DNA of 64,000 bases from CBDANO01 sp965197665 (GTDB taxonomy: Bacteria; Chloroflexota; Dehalococcoidia; Lucifugimonadales; UBA3495). The translations under genes and the position numbers were made by a program. Of this stretch, positions 53,247 to 62,600 are shown one piece after another; the stretch's first letter is position 1; each line of letters opens with the position of its first letter. The stretch spans positions 372,001-436,000 of the forward strand of contig CBDANO010000004.1 in assembly GCA_965197665.1 (NCBI GenBank). Reading direction: 5' to 3'. Under the pieces are notes generated by a model. That model was not told the origin of the DNA, ran no database searches, and was given only the letters and a program-made list of their open reading frames with translations.

Positions 53247-54098
53247 CTACATCTCGCCAACGCCCTGCAGCAGGTGACACGGCCATATTAGTAGCTCTTG
53301 CGCTTTGCGCCTTCGCTGAAGACTGTACTTCAGCGAGAGCCTCGAAATGTTACACGTTGAATACAGTTTTCGGATGTAGTCTGAATCGTCGTAGGAAATC
53401 ACCCACGGAAGGTCATCTTGCTCCTGTATGTATCGGGCCAATGCACGATGGTCATCGTCGCTGTAGAAGTTCATATAAAGCCGATTCCCCTTCTCGTGGT
53501 AAGGAGGGTCTAAGTATGCGAAACTCGGCTTCTGCTCATCCCTACATGACAAGCGAGTGACCAAGAAATCAAGGGCGTCCATGTTCGTAATATGTATTTG
53601 GTCCCGCTGTCTTCCGATCGCAAGCACCCGTTCAGCGAGGGTTTCCCTGTAAAAACGGGCGTTCATCATCCATTTGCCTGATTGAGCATAACCGCCGATT
53701 GGGGCAGAACCAAGGATGATACCTGATCGATTGCAGCGGTTGAGGTAAAATGTTGCGAACCCGATCTCGAATGGCTGTGTTGAGTCTGCTCGTATGCAAA
53801 TTTGTTTCTGCCTTCTCCATTCGGCAAGTGTCAATGGAACAGACAATACAGCATCGGCAAATCGTTCGGACTCATATAGAGCTGCGCACCAGAATGAATA
53901 TATATGTGCGTCCAAATCGTTCAGATAGACCTCCGACGCGGTGCCTTCCCGCAGGAGACGCAGTGCAACTCCCGCGCCTCCTGCGAATGGTTCAAAATAC
54001 GAACAACCGGACATGCCGTTCAGTTCAATCGTCCGGGAGAGAAGGGTAGCTAGCGGTGCCTTGCCTCCAGGATACCTGAGTGGACTGTCAAACTTCAT
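53247..54098 (-). CDS. DNA adenine methylase (D12 class, Dam-like)
   Basis: 283 residues, normal length. PLRYPGGKAPLATLL (6-20), motif I YFEPFAGGAGVALRLL (34-49), DLDAHIYSFWCAAL, FYLNRCNRSGI and catalytic motif IV LDPPYHEKGNRLY (DPPY at 197-200). It methylates adenine N6, and the target in Dam-type enzymes is often GATC, but the specificity here is not shown. First gene of the three-gene cassette; it could protect host DNA from the downstream nuclease. Confidence 0.9.
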   Translation of the reverse strand: MKFDSPLRYPGGKAPLATLLSRTIELNGMSGCSYFEPFAGGAGVALRLLREGTASEVYLNDLDAHIYSFWCAALYESERFADAVLSVPLTLAEWRRQKQICIRADSTQPFEIGFATFYLNRCNRSGIILGSAPIGGYAQSGKWMMNARFYRETLAERVLAIGRQRDQIHITNMDALDFLVTRLSCRDEQKPSFAYLDPPYHEKGNRLYMNFYSDDDHRALARYIQEQDDLPWVISYDDSDYIRKLYSTCNISRLSLKYSLQRRRKAQELLIWPCHLLQGVGEM

Positions 54099-54363
54099 TG
54101 CTGCACGACATCTCTCGTCCCGATTTTTTTATCCACTCGCTCAAGGGCATTATGCCAGTGAGCACGCCGGCATTCAACGCACAAAGTGTTCATCAGGCAT
54201 CCTTTTATCCCCAAACACGAGCGCAATTCCGGCGCACTATCGCCTCCTTGTGTATGCTAGCTGGTTTGAAGTTGGTATGACTAAAAGTGGTTGGGGAATA
54301 GAATTTACAGGAAAAGCAAAGAATGGCAAGCTGCTGACCGGTAGAAGTTGCCGGAGGTGAGGG

Positions 54364-55693
54364 GTGATGAAGCAAACGATGCAGGAGATCATGGAACAGG
54401 CCATAGGAGAGATGCGGGAAGCACTGGCCCAAGAAGTTGACGAGGGAGAAGGGGGGTACTGGGACCCGGACGCCTGGGAGGAAGAAGTTATACAGTTTAC
54501 GCGGGAGTTGGGGCGGCGGATGGTGCAAACCTGGGCGGAGGTGAAGGCTGAGCAAGCAAAAGCTCAGACCCCTTTTGCCCTGACTGCGGGGGAAGACGCC
54601 GCTTGCACCGGTGGCAGCCCCTGTGGTGGCTAAGCATCTTCGGACGAATAGAAGCGCGGGCGCCCTATCTGCGTTGCCCCCGGGAGCGCCCGCCCGCCTA
54701 CGGCGGACGCCCTTTCCAGGAGTTGACCGGGTTGAAGTCCCGAGGCAAGTCTTTGGCCTTGCAACGGATATTGACCGACTTCGGCGCGGAAAAGTCTTTT
54801 GAACAGGCCAGCAGGCAACTGAAGGAACACTACGGAGTGGAGTTGCACCACAGTAGCGTCAGAGAAGTGGTGCTGAAACACGCGGAAAGGGCGGCCGAAT
54901 TCGTAGAAGGGGAGGACCGGGAGACCGTCGCCGACTACGAGAAGCAGAGCAGCTTCCGGCCTGGGAAGCCGTGGCTGATAGTGGAGAGCGATGGCAGCAT
55001 GGTTCGCACCGGGGAGTTGGAGCGAGACCTGGCAGAGGGAGTGAGTCCAGCAGGACGGCCCAAGCGGACCAGGAAGACGCGATGGCGGGAAGCGCGGCTG
55101 AGCCTGGCGGAGGTGAGCGGTATTACGCCGCGGCGGAGGATCCTCCGCAGAGGGCGGGAGAGCAGTTGTTTTCCCTGGCCCTAAGATGCGGGTATGGGGA
55201 CAACACGTGGGTGCATGGTGTGGGAGATGGCGCACCCTGGGTTGCGCAACAAGTGGCGGCGGTGTTCCCCAGGCAGCGCTTCCTGTTGGACCGGTATCAC
55301 CTTTTGGAACACTTACATCACGGGGCGTCGGCCTTGGGGCCGGATGACGCCGAATCCGCCAACGCTTGGGTAGCAGAGCAGTCAAGACGAATTGACGGGG
55401 GCGGCGTAGCCGGAGTAGTGGCTGAATGCCGGAGCCTTGGGGGAGCAAGGGTCGAGCATCCCCTGAACCGGTTGGCCGGTCACCTGGAGAACCGGCAGGG
55501 CCAGTTGGATTACGCCGCCGCCCGGAAGGAAGGGCTGCCCATCGGGAGCGGCGGTGTGGAGGGGGGCCACCGCCACGTGATTCAAGCCCGCTTGAAGCTG
55601 CCTGGAGCTTGGTGGCGAGAGGAGACGGTGAACCCCATGCTGGCGTTGCGGACCTTGCGGGCCAATGACCTCTGGCAGGCCTTTTGGAATTAA
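54364..55693 (+). pseudogene. Decayed ISKra4-type transposase
   Basis: The protein is split over three frames: an N-terminal part from 54364 (MKQTMQEIMEQAIGEMREALAQEV...WEEEVIQFTRELGRRMVQTW), a middle part (CPDCGG ribbon near 54580, then QRILTDFGAEKSFEQASRQLKEHYGVELHHSSVREVVLKH), and a C-terminal part to 55693 (NTWVHGVGDGAPWVAQQVAAVFPRQRFLLDRYHLLEHL ... NPMLALRTLRANDLWQAFWN). Frameshifts lie near 54560-54600 and 55130. The DDE-like pieces fit ISKra4. A GCCCGCCTACGGCGGAC palindrome has entered at ~54693. Element ends were not found. Confidence 0.75.
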
Positions 55694-55821
55694 TCCCAAC
55701 TGGTTTTAGTCGCACCCGGCGTTCATTCATCGGTTGACTTTTTTTCGCCGTTGCTGCAACATTCTACGAAACATCGACACGAACAAATCGCTCAAATCGC
55801 TTGGCTCCGAGGTGCGCAGGG

Positions 55822-56958
55822 ATGGGTAGACGCCTTTTCAAGGAACTGGAGCGGGCCTACGGTTTCGACGAAGTCGCCATCGTTCCCGGCCAAGTCACCA
55901 TCAACCCGGACTTGACCTCTACGAAAATGACCATCGGCGACTTGGACTTCGAGATCCCGGTGATGGCCTCGGCAATGGACGGCGCGGTTTCGCCCCGGTT
56001 CGCGACTTTGATGCACCAGATGGGCGGCTTGGGGGTGCTAAACGCCGAGGGGCTGTACACCCGCTACGAGGACCCCTACTCCGTACTCGAGGAGATCGTC
56101 TCCACTCCGCAGGAAGACGTGACCGAGTACCTGCAACGAGTCTACACCGAGCCGATACGCGAGGAGCTAGTCGGCCAACGGGTCCAAGAAATCCGGCAGT
56201 CGGGATCGGCCTGCGCCGTATCCTTCACACCCCAGAACACCAAGCGGATGTCGCCGCTGGCCGTGGAGGCGGGGGCCGACATCGTCGTGGTCCAATCAAC
56301 GGTCACCACCGCCAGGCACATGTCCCGCAGCTACCGGGGTCTGATCTTCTCTGAGTTGGTAAAAACGTTGAAAGTACCCGTCGTGGTGGGCAACTGCGTC
56401 AGCTACGGCGTGACCCTGGAGTTAATGGAGACCGGCATCGACGGCGTCCTCGTGGGGGTTGGGCCCGGGGCAGCCTGCACCACCCGTGAAGTGGTGGGTG
56501 TGGGAGTCCCCCAGGTGACCGCGACGCTGGAGTGCGCCGCCGCCCGCGAGGACTACTTCCGCCGCAGCGGCCGCTACGTGTCCATCATTACCGACGGCGG
56601 CTTTCGCACCGGTGGGGATATTTGCAAAGCGATAGTCAGTGGCGCCGACGCCGTCATGCTGGGCACTCCCTTCGCTCAAGCGGAGGAGGCCCCCGGGGGC
56701 GGGTACAACTGGGGCATGGCCAATCCCCACCCGGAGTTGCCAAGGGGCACCCGGATCAAAGTGGGCACCAAAGGTACCCTGCAACAAATTCTCTACGGTC
56801 CCACGTCGGCCACCAACGGCACCCAGAACTTCATCGGGGCACTGCGGGCCGCCATGGGGATGTGCGGCGCTTACACCATTCGGGACCTGCATAAAGCCGA
56901 AATGGTGGTCGCCCCCTCCATCAAGACAGAGGGCAAATTCTTCCAACTAGGAATGTAA
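55822..56958 (+). CDS. guaB3: GuaB3 family IMP dehydrogenase-related protein
   Basis: 378 residues from ATG 55822; an in-frame codon at 55801 has no signal. TIM barrel without CBS domains: FEIPVMASAMDGAVSPRFATLM, VVVQSTVTTARHMS, VVVGNCVSYGVTLELMETGIDGVLVGVGPGAACTTREVVGVGVPQ, where the loop Cys of IMPDH is kept (AACTTR), and ISGADAVMLGTPFAQAEEAPGG. GuaB3 occurs in Actinobacteria, Cyanobacteria and Chloroflexota; some members act as GMP reductase. The next gene starts 13 bp downstream. Confidence 0.9.
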   Translation: MGRRLFKELERAYGFDEVAIVPGQVTINPDLTSTKMTIGDLDFEIPVMASAMDGAVSPRFATLMHQMGGLGVLNAEGLYTRYEDPYSVLEEIVSTPQEDVTEYLQRVYTEPIREELVGQRVQEIRQSGSACAVSFTPQNTKRMSPLAVEAGADIVVVQSTVTTARHMSRSYRGLIFSELVKTLKVPVVVGNCVSYGVTLELMETGIDGVLVGVGPGAACTTREVVGVGVPQVTATLECAAAREDYFRRSGRYVSIITDGGFRTGGDICKAIVSGADAVMLGTPFAQAEEAPGGGYNWGMANPHPELPRGTRIKVGTKGTLQQILYGPTSATNGTQNFIGALRAAMGMCGAYTIRDLHKAEMVVAPSIKTEGKFFQLGM

Positions 56959-56971
56959 CGAGGATAGGCTG

Positions 56972-57514
56972 ATGGCGAACGGTACCGGAACAATCCAAAT
57001 CTTGGACCCGACGGCAGAGGACGTGCCGGAGGAGTTGGGCGTCAGCCCCAAGCTGCCCGACCTGGATGGCAAGGTCGTGGGACTCTTGGAAAACCGCAAA
57101 CATCACGCCGATTCCTTCTTACAGGAACTTCAAGAAGTCCTGCTTGAAGAATACGGCGCGAAGAAGGTGGTGTACGCCACCAAATTTAGCTACAGCGCAC
57201 CCTGCGCTCAGGAGACTTTGGAGTCGCTGTCGGCGGAGTGCGACGTCATCGTCCACGCGATAGCGGATTGAGGGTCCTGCACTGCGTGGGGTCTCCACGA
57301 CACAGTCATCACCGAGTCCAAGGGAGTGCCGTCGGTCAGCGTGATAACCAGCGCTTTTACCCGGGCCGCCCAGGCCAGGGCCTCGTCCCTGGGGATGCCG
57401 GGCGCCCGCATCGTGGTTTTGCCCAGCCCTCTGGCCACTCGCAGCGTAGACGAGGTCCGTCAAATGGCCCACGACTACGCCGCTGAGATCGTTGGGCTGG
57501 TCAGCGGCGGCTAA
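56972..57514 (+). CDS. UGSC-family selenoprotein (TGA at 57269-57271 read as selenocysteine)
   Basis: 180 residues if codon 100, TGA, is selenocysteine. Before it: NRKHHADSFLQELQEVLLEEYGAKKVVYATKFSYSAPCAQETLESLSAECDVIVHAIAD; after it, in frame: GSCTAWGLHDTVITESKGVPSVSVITSAFTRAAQARASSLGMPGARIVVLP to TAA at 57512. U-G-S-C is the name-giving motif of the UGSC family found in marine metagenomes, where many homologues have Cys instead. A fitting bacterial SECIS hairpin begins 10 nt after the TGA. ATG 56972 follows GAGGATAGG. Likely a redox protein; substrate unknown. Read as two genes it would be wrongly split at the TGA. Confidence 0.85.
57281..57306 (+). promoter_or_regulatory. Candidate bacterial SECIS element
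   Basis: Stem ACTG/CAGT (57281-57284, 57303-57306), upper stem CGTGG/CCACG (57285-57289, 57295-57299) and a GGTCT loop (57290-57294); a 3-nt bulge (ACA) separates the stems. The loop begins with G, 18 nt after the TGA, within the range known for bacterial SECIS elements. Confidence 0.65.
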
Positions 57515-57659
57515 AGCGCGGTATCGGACTCACCGGCCACAAGCCGTCGTCCGGCCTAGTCTCTGACGGTATGGCCTAACGCCCAGAGGCGCCGCGCCTT
57601 TAGGGTTCGAACGCGGGGGCAAGCTTTCATACTCTTGCGCGTAACGCTAAGGACACCTC

Positions 57660-58730
57660 ATGGCAAATACTCTCGCCCTCAAGTCGCGCCGGGTCAGCGT
57701 AGACGACTCTTTCGAAGCGGTCCAAGACTATTGCTGGGAGCACGGCTGGACCGACGGCATGCCTGTGGTACCCCCCACGGAAGACTTGGTCCGCGGCATG
57801 TTATCGGGCTACGGGGAAGACCCGTCGGTATCTCTCGGAGTGATTCAACCCAGGAATGCCCAGGTGACGCTGGAAAAACTGGCCGTCAACGCGGTGATGG
57901 CCGGTTGCCGGCCCGAGTACTTTCCCGTGGTAGTAGCCGCCGTGGAGGCCGTTCTCCAAGAGGAGTTCAACGTAGCCGGGGTATCCGCAACCACCGGCGG
58001 GGGCACCCCGGTGGTGATCGTCAACGGGCCGCTGGCTGCGGAACTGGGTATAAACGGCGACGCCGGATGTTTTGGCCCCGGCTACCGAGCGAACGCGGCC
58101 ATCGGTCGGGCCCTGCGATTGGTGATCCGCAACCTGGGGGGAGTAACCCCCGGAGAGATGGACAAGGCCACTCTGTCCAGTCCCGGCAGGTACAGCTTCT
58201 GCTTTGCCGAAAACGAGGCGCGCAGCCCTTGGGAGCCGCGGCACGTTGAATTGGGGTTCAGCCCCGACGTCAGCATCGTGACCGTAACCGGCATCAGGAA
58301 CTATTACACCGTCATGGAGAACACGGTCCCCACCGGTACCGGCGTGCTCCGCACCATAGTGAGTACCATGATAGGGGGCGGGGTGTCCAACTACTACCAG
58401 ATCGGCACCGGCGCCCAGATTACTTTGGTTATATGCCCCGAGCACGCGGCCGAAATCCACGCCTCCGGCTTTTCCAAAGCCGACATCAAGCAGTTCGTCT
58501 ACCAGAACGCGCGGATGCCCTTGCGCGAGTTGGTAGACGTGGGCCACTATGCCAACCGCAATTGGCCGACTTGGGTCGATGAGTCCAACCCTGACACCCT
58601 CATACCCATCGTCCGGTCCGCCGACGACATCGTGGTGGTGGTTGCCGGCGGAGACGGACGCCACTCGGCTTGGCTGGCCGGTTGGGGCGTTACCCGGACC
58701 GTCACCAAGGAAATCAAGCCCTCCAATTGA
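57660..58730 (+). CDS. Conserved-looking protein of unknown function next to the UGSC selenoprotein
   Basis: 356 residues, no signal or membrane segment. WTDGMPVVPPTEDLVRGML near residue 30 and SATTGGGTPVVIVNGPLAAELGINGDAGCFGPGYRANAAIGRALRLVIRNLGG near residue 110 look like conserved motifs; I recall the WTDGxPVVPPT start from other UGSC neighbourhoods or fusions, but cannot verify that. The composition suggests an alpha/beta enzyme. The cysteines include MAGC and DAGC. It lies 145 bp downstream of the selenoprotein on the same strand. Function unknown; a joint role with the selenoprotein is inferred from position. Confidence 0.7.
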   Translation: MANTLALKSRRVSVDDSFEAVQDYCWEHGWTDGMPVVPPTEDLVRGMLSGYGEDPSVSLGVIQPRNAQVTLEKLAVNAVMAGCRPEYFPVVVAAVEAVLQEEFNVAGVSATTGGGTPVVIVNGPLAAELGINGDAGCFGPGYRANAAIGRALRLVIRNLGGVTPGEMDKATLSSPGRYSFCFAENEARSPWEPRHVELGFSPDVSIVTVTGIRNYYTVMENTVPTGTGVLRTIVSTMIGGGVSNYYQIGTGAQITLVICPEHAAEIHASGFSKADIKQFVYQNARMPLRELVDVGHYANRNWPTWVDESNPDTLIPIVRSADDIVVVVAGGDGRHSAWLAGWGVTRTVTKEIKPSN

Positions 58731-59131
58731 GTCGGGCGCCCCGGAAGGTTGGCCCTCTCCCAGTCCGCCCAAGGCCCTCTTCTCCCTGCGCAAGCCCGGC
58801 TGCCGGGCCTCCGGCTTTCCGTCGCCCGCCTCGCCAGATAAAACGTCCCGGCATAGCTTGGTGCGCCTAACACCGCCCGCTGATCGATGCCGCATGGGCA
58901 TTTTCTCGGACCGGGACGCTCAGTGCGGCAGGGCCGAGGGCTGATATGCGCGCCGGGGCCTAACCGCAGTGTCGGAATTCGACTAAGGCTAGCTAATTCG
59001 TCGATACATCCACCGGCCGAACTATTAACGTAGTACAGGTAGAGAAGTTTAATCGCAATATTTCCCATTATGTTGACGAAATGTGGTTATCAATGGTACA
59101 CTTATCGTCTCACAACCAGAGGTTCATAATC
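58731..59131. other. Gene-free region
   Basis: 401 bp. Holds a candidate promoter for the small zinc-binding protein near 59073-59102 (TTGACG, 18-bp spacer, TACACT). An open frame at 58549-58944 is a proline-rich shadow of the preceding gene. Confidence 0.5.
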
Positions 59132-59395
59132 ATGACACAAAATACATCGGCCCCATCGACGATAGACATAGAGAGCGCCCATCCGTGCCGCCACTATTGG
59201 GTTATTCAGCCCGCCGCCGGGCCGGCCAGCCAGGGCGTTTGCCAGAATTGCAGCGAGGTCCGGGAGTTCAATAACTACGTTGAAGGGGCTGCTTGGGGCG
59301 ACTCCAGGCTCTCGCCCCGGTCCATCGATGACGCGGAATCGGTGGCAGTTTCGCGAGTGGTGGGAGACCAGTTGGACGACCAAGAAGAGGAGTAG
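59132..59395 (+). CDS. Small putative zinc-binding protein
   Basis: 87 residues from ATG 59132 (AGAGG at 59119-59123); an in-frame ATG at 59081 lacks a signal. Four likely ligands: HPCRHYWVIQPAAGPASQGVCQNCSEVREF (H/C-x-H, then CxxC), which is a single zinc ribbon. The C-terminus is acidic (DDQEEE). Resembles small ribbon proteins common in Dehalococcoidia; function unknown. It stands alone before dnaE. Confidence 0.65.
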   Translation: MTQNTSAPSTIDIESAHPCRHYWVIQPAAGPASQGVCQNCSEVREFNNYVEGAAWGDSRLSPRSIDDAESVAVSRVVGDQLDDQEEE

Positions 59396-59616
59396 AGCGC
59401 GAGCCCCGTCCCTTCTTCCGCCGCCGCCCTGATTCATCCACCTTCTCCCCCTGGTCTCTAGCGTCACCTCCCGCCCTCGGCGCCGCCTCCCTGCTGTTGC
59501 GTTAACCGGAAAGTCCGTCGGCAGCGCCTCATTATCCAATCCCAGGAGCGGGCCCCGGCGCTGCGTCACCACTGGTAGCTGGATCTTTCCAAATCGCAAC
59601 ATCTTGTATTTCCCCC

Positions 59617-59649
59617 TTGACAATCGCCTATCCGCCCAGGGGTTATAAT
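59617..59649 (+). promoter_or_regulatory. Candidate promoter for dnaE
   Basis: TTGACA (59617-59622) and TATAAT (59644-59649), but spaced 21 bp apart rather than 17. The -10 box touches the ATG at 59648, which supports the later ATG as the true dnaE start. Confidence 0.45.
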
Positions 59650-59668
59650 GGCCCCTGCCGGAGGTACC

Positions 59669-62600
59669 ATGGCGTCAGCGGCCCAAAACAGGCCCTTCAC
59701 CCACCTGCACGTCCACACCGAGTACAGCATGCTGGACGGTATTAGCCGCATTACTGACTTGGTGGCCCGGACCAAAGAATTAGGCATGGACGCTTTGGCC
59801 ATCACCGACCATGGGACCTTCTACGGCGTAGTGGATTTCTACTCGGCGTGCCGGGAAGCGGGGATCAAACCCATCATCGGGTGCGAAGTCTACGTGGCCC
59901 ACGGCAGCCGCTTCGACAAGACCGGCGCCGAGCGAAGCCCGAACCATTTGGTCCTGCTGGCCCGGGACAACACCGGGTATAAAAACCTGATGCGCTTGGT
60001 GACCCAAGCGCACGTTGAAGGGTTCCATTACCGGCCCCGCATTGACAGCGCCCTATTGGAGGAGTGTCATCAAGGCCTGGCAGCCCTTTCCGGATGCCCC
60101 TCCGCCGAGGTCCCGCGTCTCTTGGCCGACGGGAACCTCGAAGCCGCCGCCCGGTCGGCCGAATGGTACAAGGACCTGTTTGGCGATGGGTACTTCCTAG
60201 AGTTGCAGCGCCACGAGCACGTCCCGAATCTCCCGGAGATCAACGAGGGGTTGATGGCCTTGGGAGAGAGGCTGGACGTGCCCCTAGTGGTCACCAATGA
60301 CGCCCACTACGTTCGACAGAGCGATTCTCCCTTGCAAGATGTTTACATCTGCATCCAAACGAACACCACTATCAATGACGAGCGCCGCCTCCGCATGGAG
60401 GACGACTCCTACTACATCAAGAGCCCCCAGGAAATGTCCCGGCTCTTTCAGGACGTGCCCCAAGGGTTGGACAACACCGGCCTGATTGCCGGTATGTGCA
60501 ACGTCGACCTCGAATTCGGGCAGACCCACTTGCCCAAGTTCCCTACTCCGGACGAAATAGCCGCCGACGATTATTTGGCCCAGCTTTGCTGGGAAGGGTT
60601 CAAACGCAGGTATCCGCATCCGACCCCCGAAGCTGAAGCGAGGCTGCGGTACGAGTTGGAGGTTATTCAATTCACCAGGTTCGCCAACTATTTCCTGGTG
60701 GTCTGGGACATCATTGACTTCGTGCGGCGCAGAGACATCATGTACGGCGTTCGAGGCAGCGCCGCGGGCAGCGTAGCCTTGTATTGCTTGGGTATTACCA
60801 ACGTAGACCCCTTGGAGTACCGGCTGGTCTTCGAGAGGTTCCTCAATCTCGAGCGAAAAGAGATGCCGGACATAGACTTGGACTTCCAGGACGACCGGCG
60901 CGACGAGGTCCTTCATTACGTGATCGACCGCTACGGCGGCGACCGGGTGGCCCAAATCATCACTTTCGGTACGCTGGGCGCCAAGGCCGCTCTCCGCGAC
61001 GTGGGCCGGGCCCTGGGCATGGCCTACGGGGAGGTTGACCGCGTCGCTCGCATGGTCCCCTTCAAGTCCCGGACTCTGGACGACGCCTTGAAGGCTAGCC
61101 CGGAGCTAAACAACTCCTATGAAGGTCAAGAAGAGGTCCGGAACCTGGTAGACACGGCCCAAGGACTGGAGGGGATCGTCCACCACGTCAGCACCCACGC
61201 CGCGGGAGTCCTCATTTCCGCGGAGCCGTTGACGGACACCGTGCCCTTGCAAAGACCGGTGCGGGGCGAGGAAGACAGCGCCGTATTGATGACCCAGTTT
61301 TCCATGGACCCGGTAGCCCACTTGGGCCTGCTCAAGATGGACCTATTGGGTCTGACCAACCTGACTATCTTGGACCGGGCCATCAAGCTGCTCAACGAAA
61401 GTCAGGGCATCCACATCGATTTAGACCGCCTCCCCTTGGACGACGGTCTGACCTTCGAGTTGCTTTCATCAGGAAACACGACGGACCTGTTCCAATTGGA
61501 AAGCGCCGGTATGCAGCGGTACATCAAAGAGCTAAAGCCCTCGAATCTGGGGGACATCGCAGCGATGATCGCTCTCTACCGGCCCGGACCAATGGAAAAC
61601 ATCGACACCTTCATCGACGCCAAGTTTGGGCGAGTCCCCATAAGCTACCCGCATCCCAGCCTCAAGGAGTTGTTGGACGAGACCTACGGAATAATCGTCT
61701 ACCAGGACCAAGTCCTGCTGATCTTGCAACAGTTCGCCGGGTACTCCCTAGGCAGCGCCGACATCGTCCGTAAGGCCATGGGCAAGAAAATCCCCTCCCT
61801 CATGGCCCAGGAACGGGAACGGTTCGTGGACGGCGCCCGGGCCAACGGTTTCGAGGAGTCCACGGCGGTGGATATTTTCAACCTGATCGAACCCTTCGCC
61901 GGCTACGCCTTCAACAAGGCCCACAGCGTCAGCTATGCGTTGATTTCCTACTGGACGGCGTATTTCAAGGCCCATTACCCGCTGGAATACATGTCCTCCG
62001 TGCTGAACGCCAGAAAAGACCATCCCGACAAAGTAGTGAGTTCCATAAACGAGTGCTTTCGCATGGGCATTCCGGTTTTGCTTCCCGACATCAATAAGTC
62101 CGACGAGGTCTTCACCATCGATAAAGGCGGCGACGGCCCGTCCAGCTTACGCACCGGTCTGGCGGCTATCAAGACAGTAGGAGCCGGGGCGGTTCGCCCG
62201 TTGGTGGAAGAGCGAATCAACAACGGGCCTTACAACTCCATCGATGACTTTTGCCGAAGGGCCGACCCTCGGGGCCTGAACCGCCGCACCATGGAGAGTT
62301 TGATTCGCGCCGGGGCTTTCGATGGTTTGGGGCCGCGAGGGGCGATTTTCGAAGCGGTGGACCTAATAATTGCTACTGCCCAACGGGAGGCCCACGCCCG
62401 CAATTCCGGGCAGACCAGCCTGTTTGGAGGCTTGGGGGACCAAACCGCTCCCAACCAAGCGCCGGGAATCGCCCTGACCGGTACCGACGTGCCTATTGAG
62501 CAAAAAGCGGCGTGGGAGCGGGAACTCTTGGGTTTGGCGCTTTCCCATAACCCGTTGCAGGTCTTGGCCGGGGTAGACTCGGGAGACGCCCTGAACTCGT

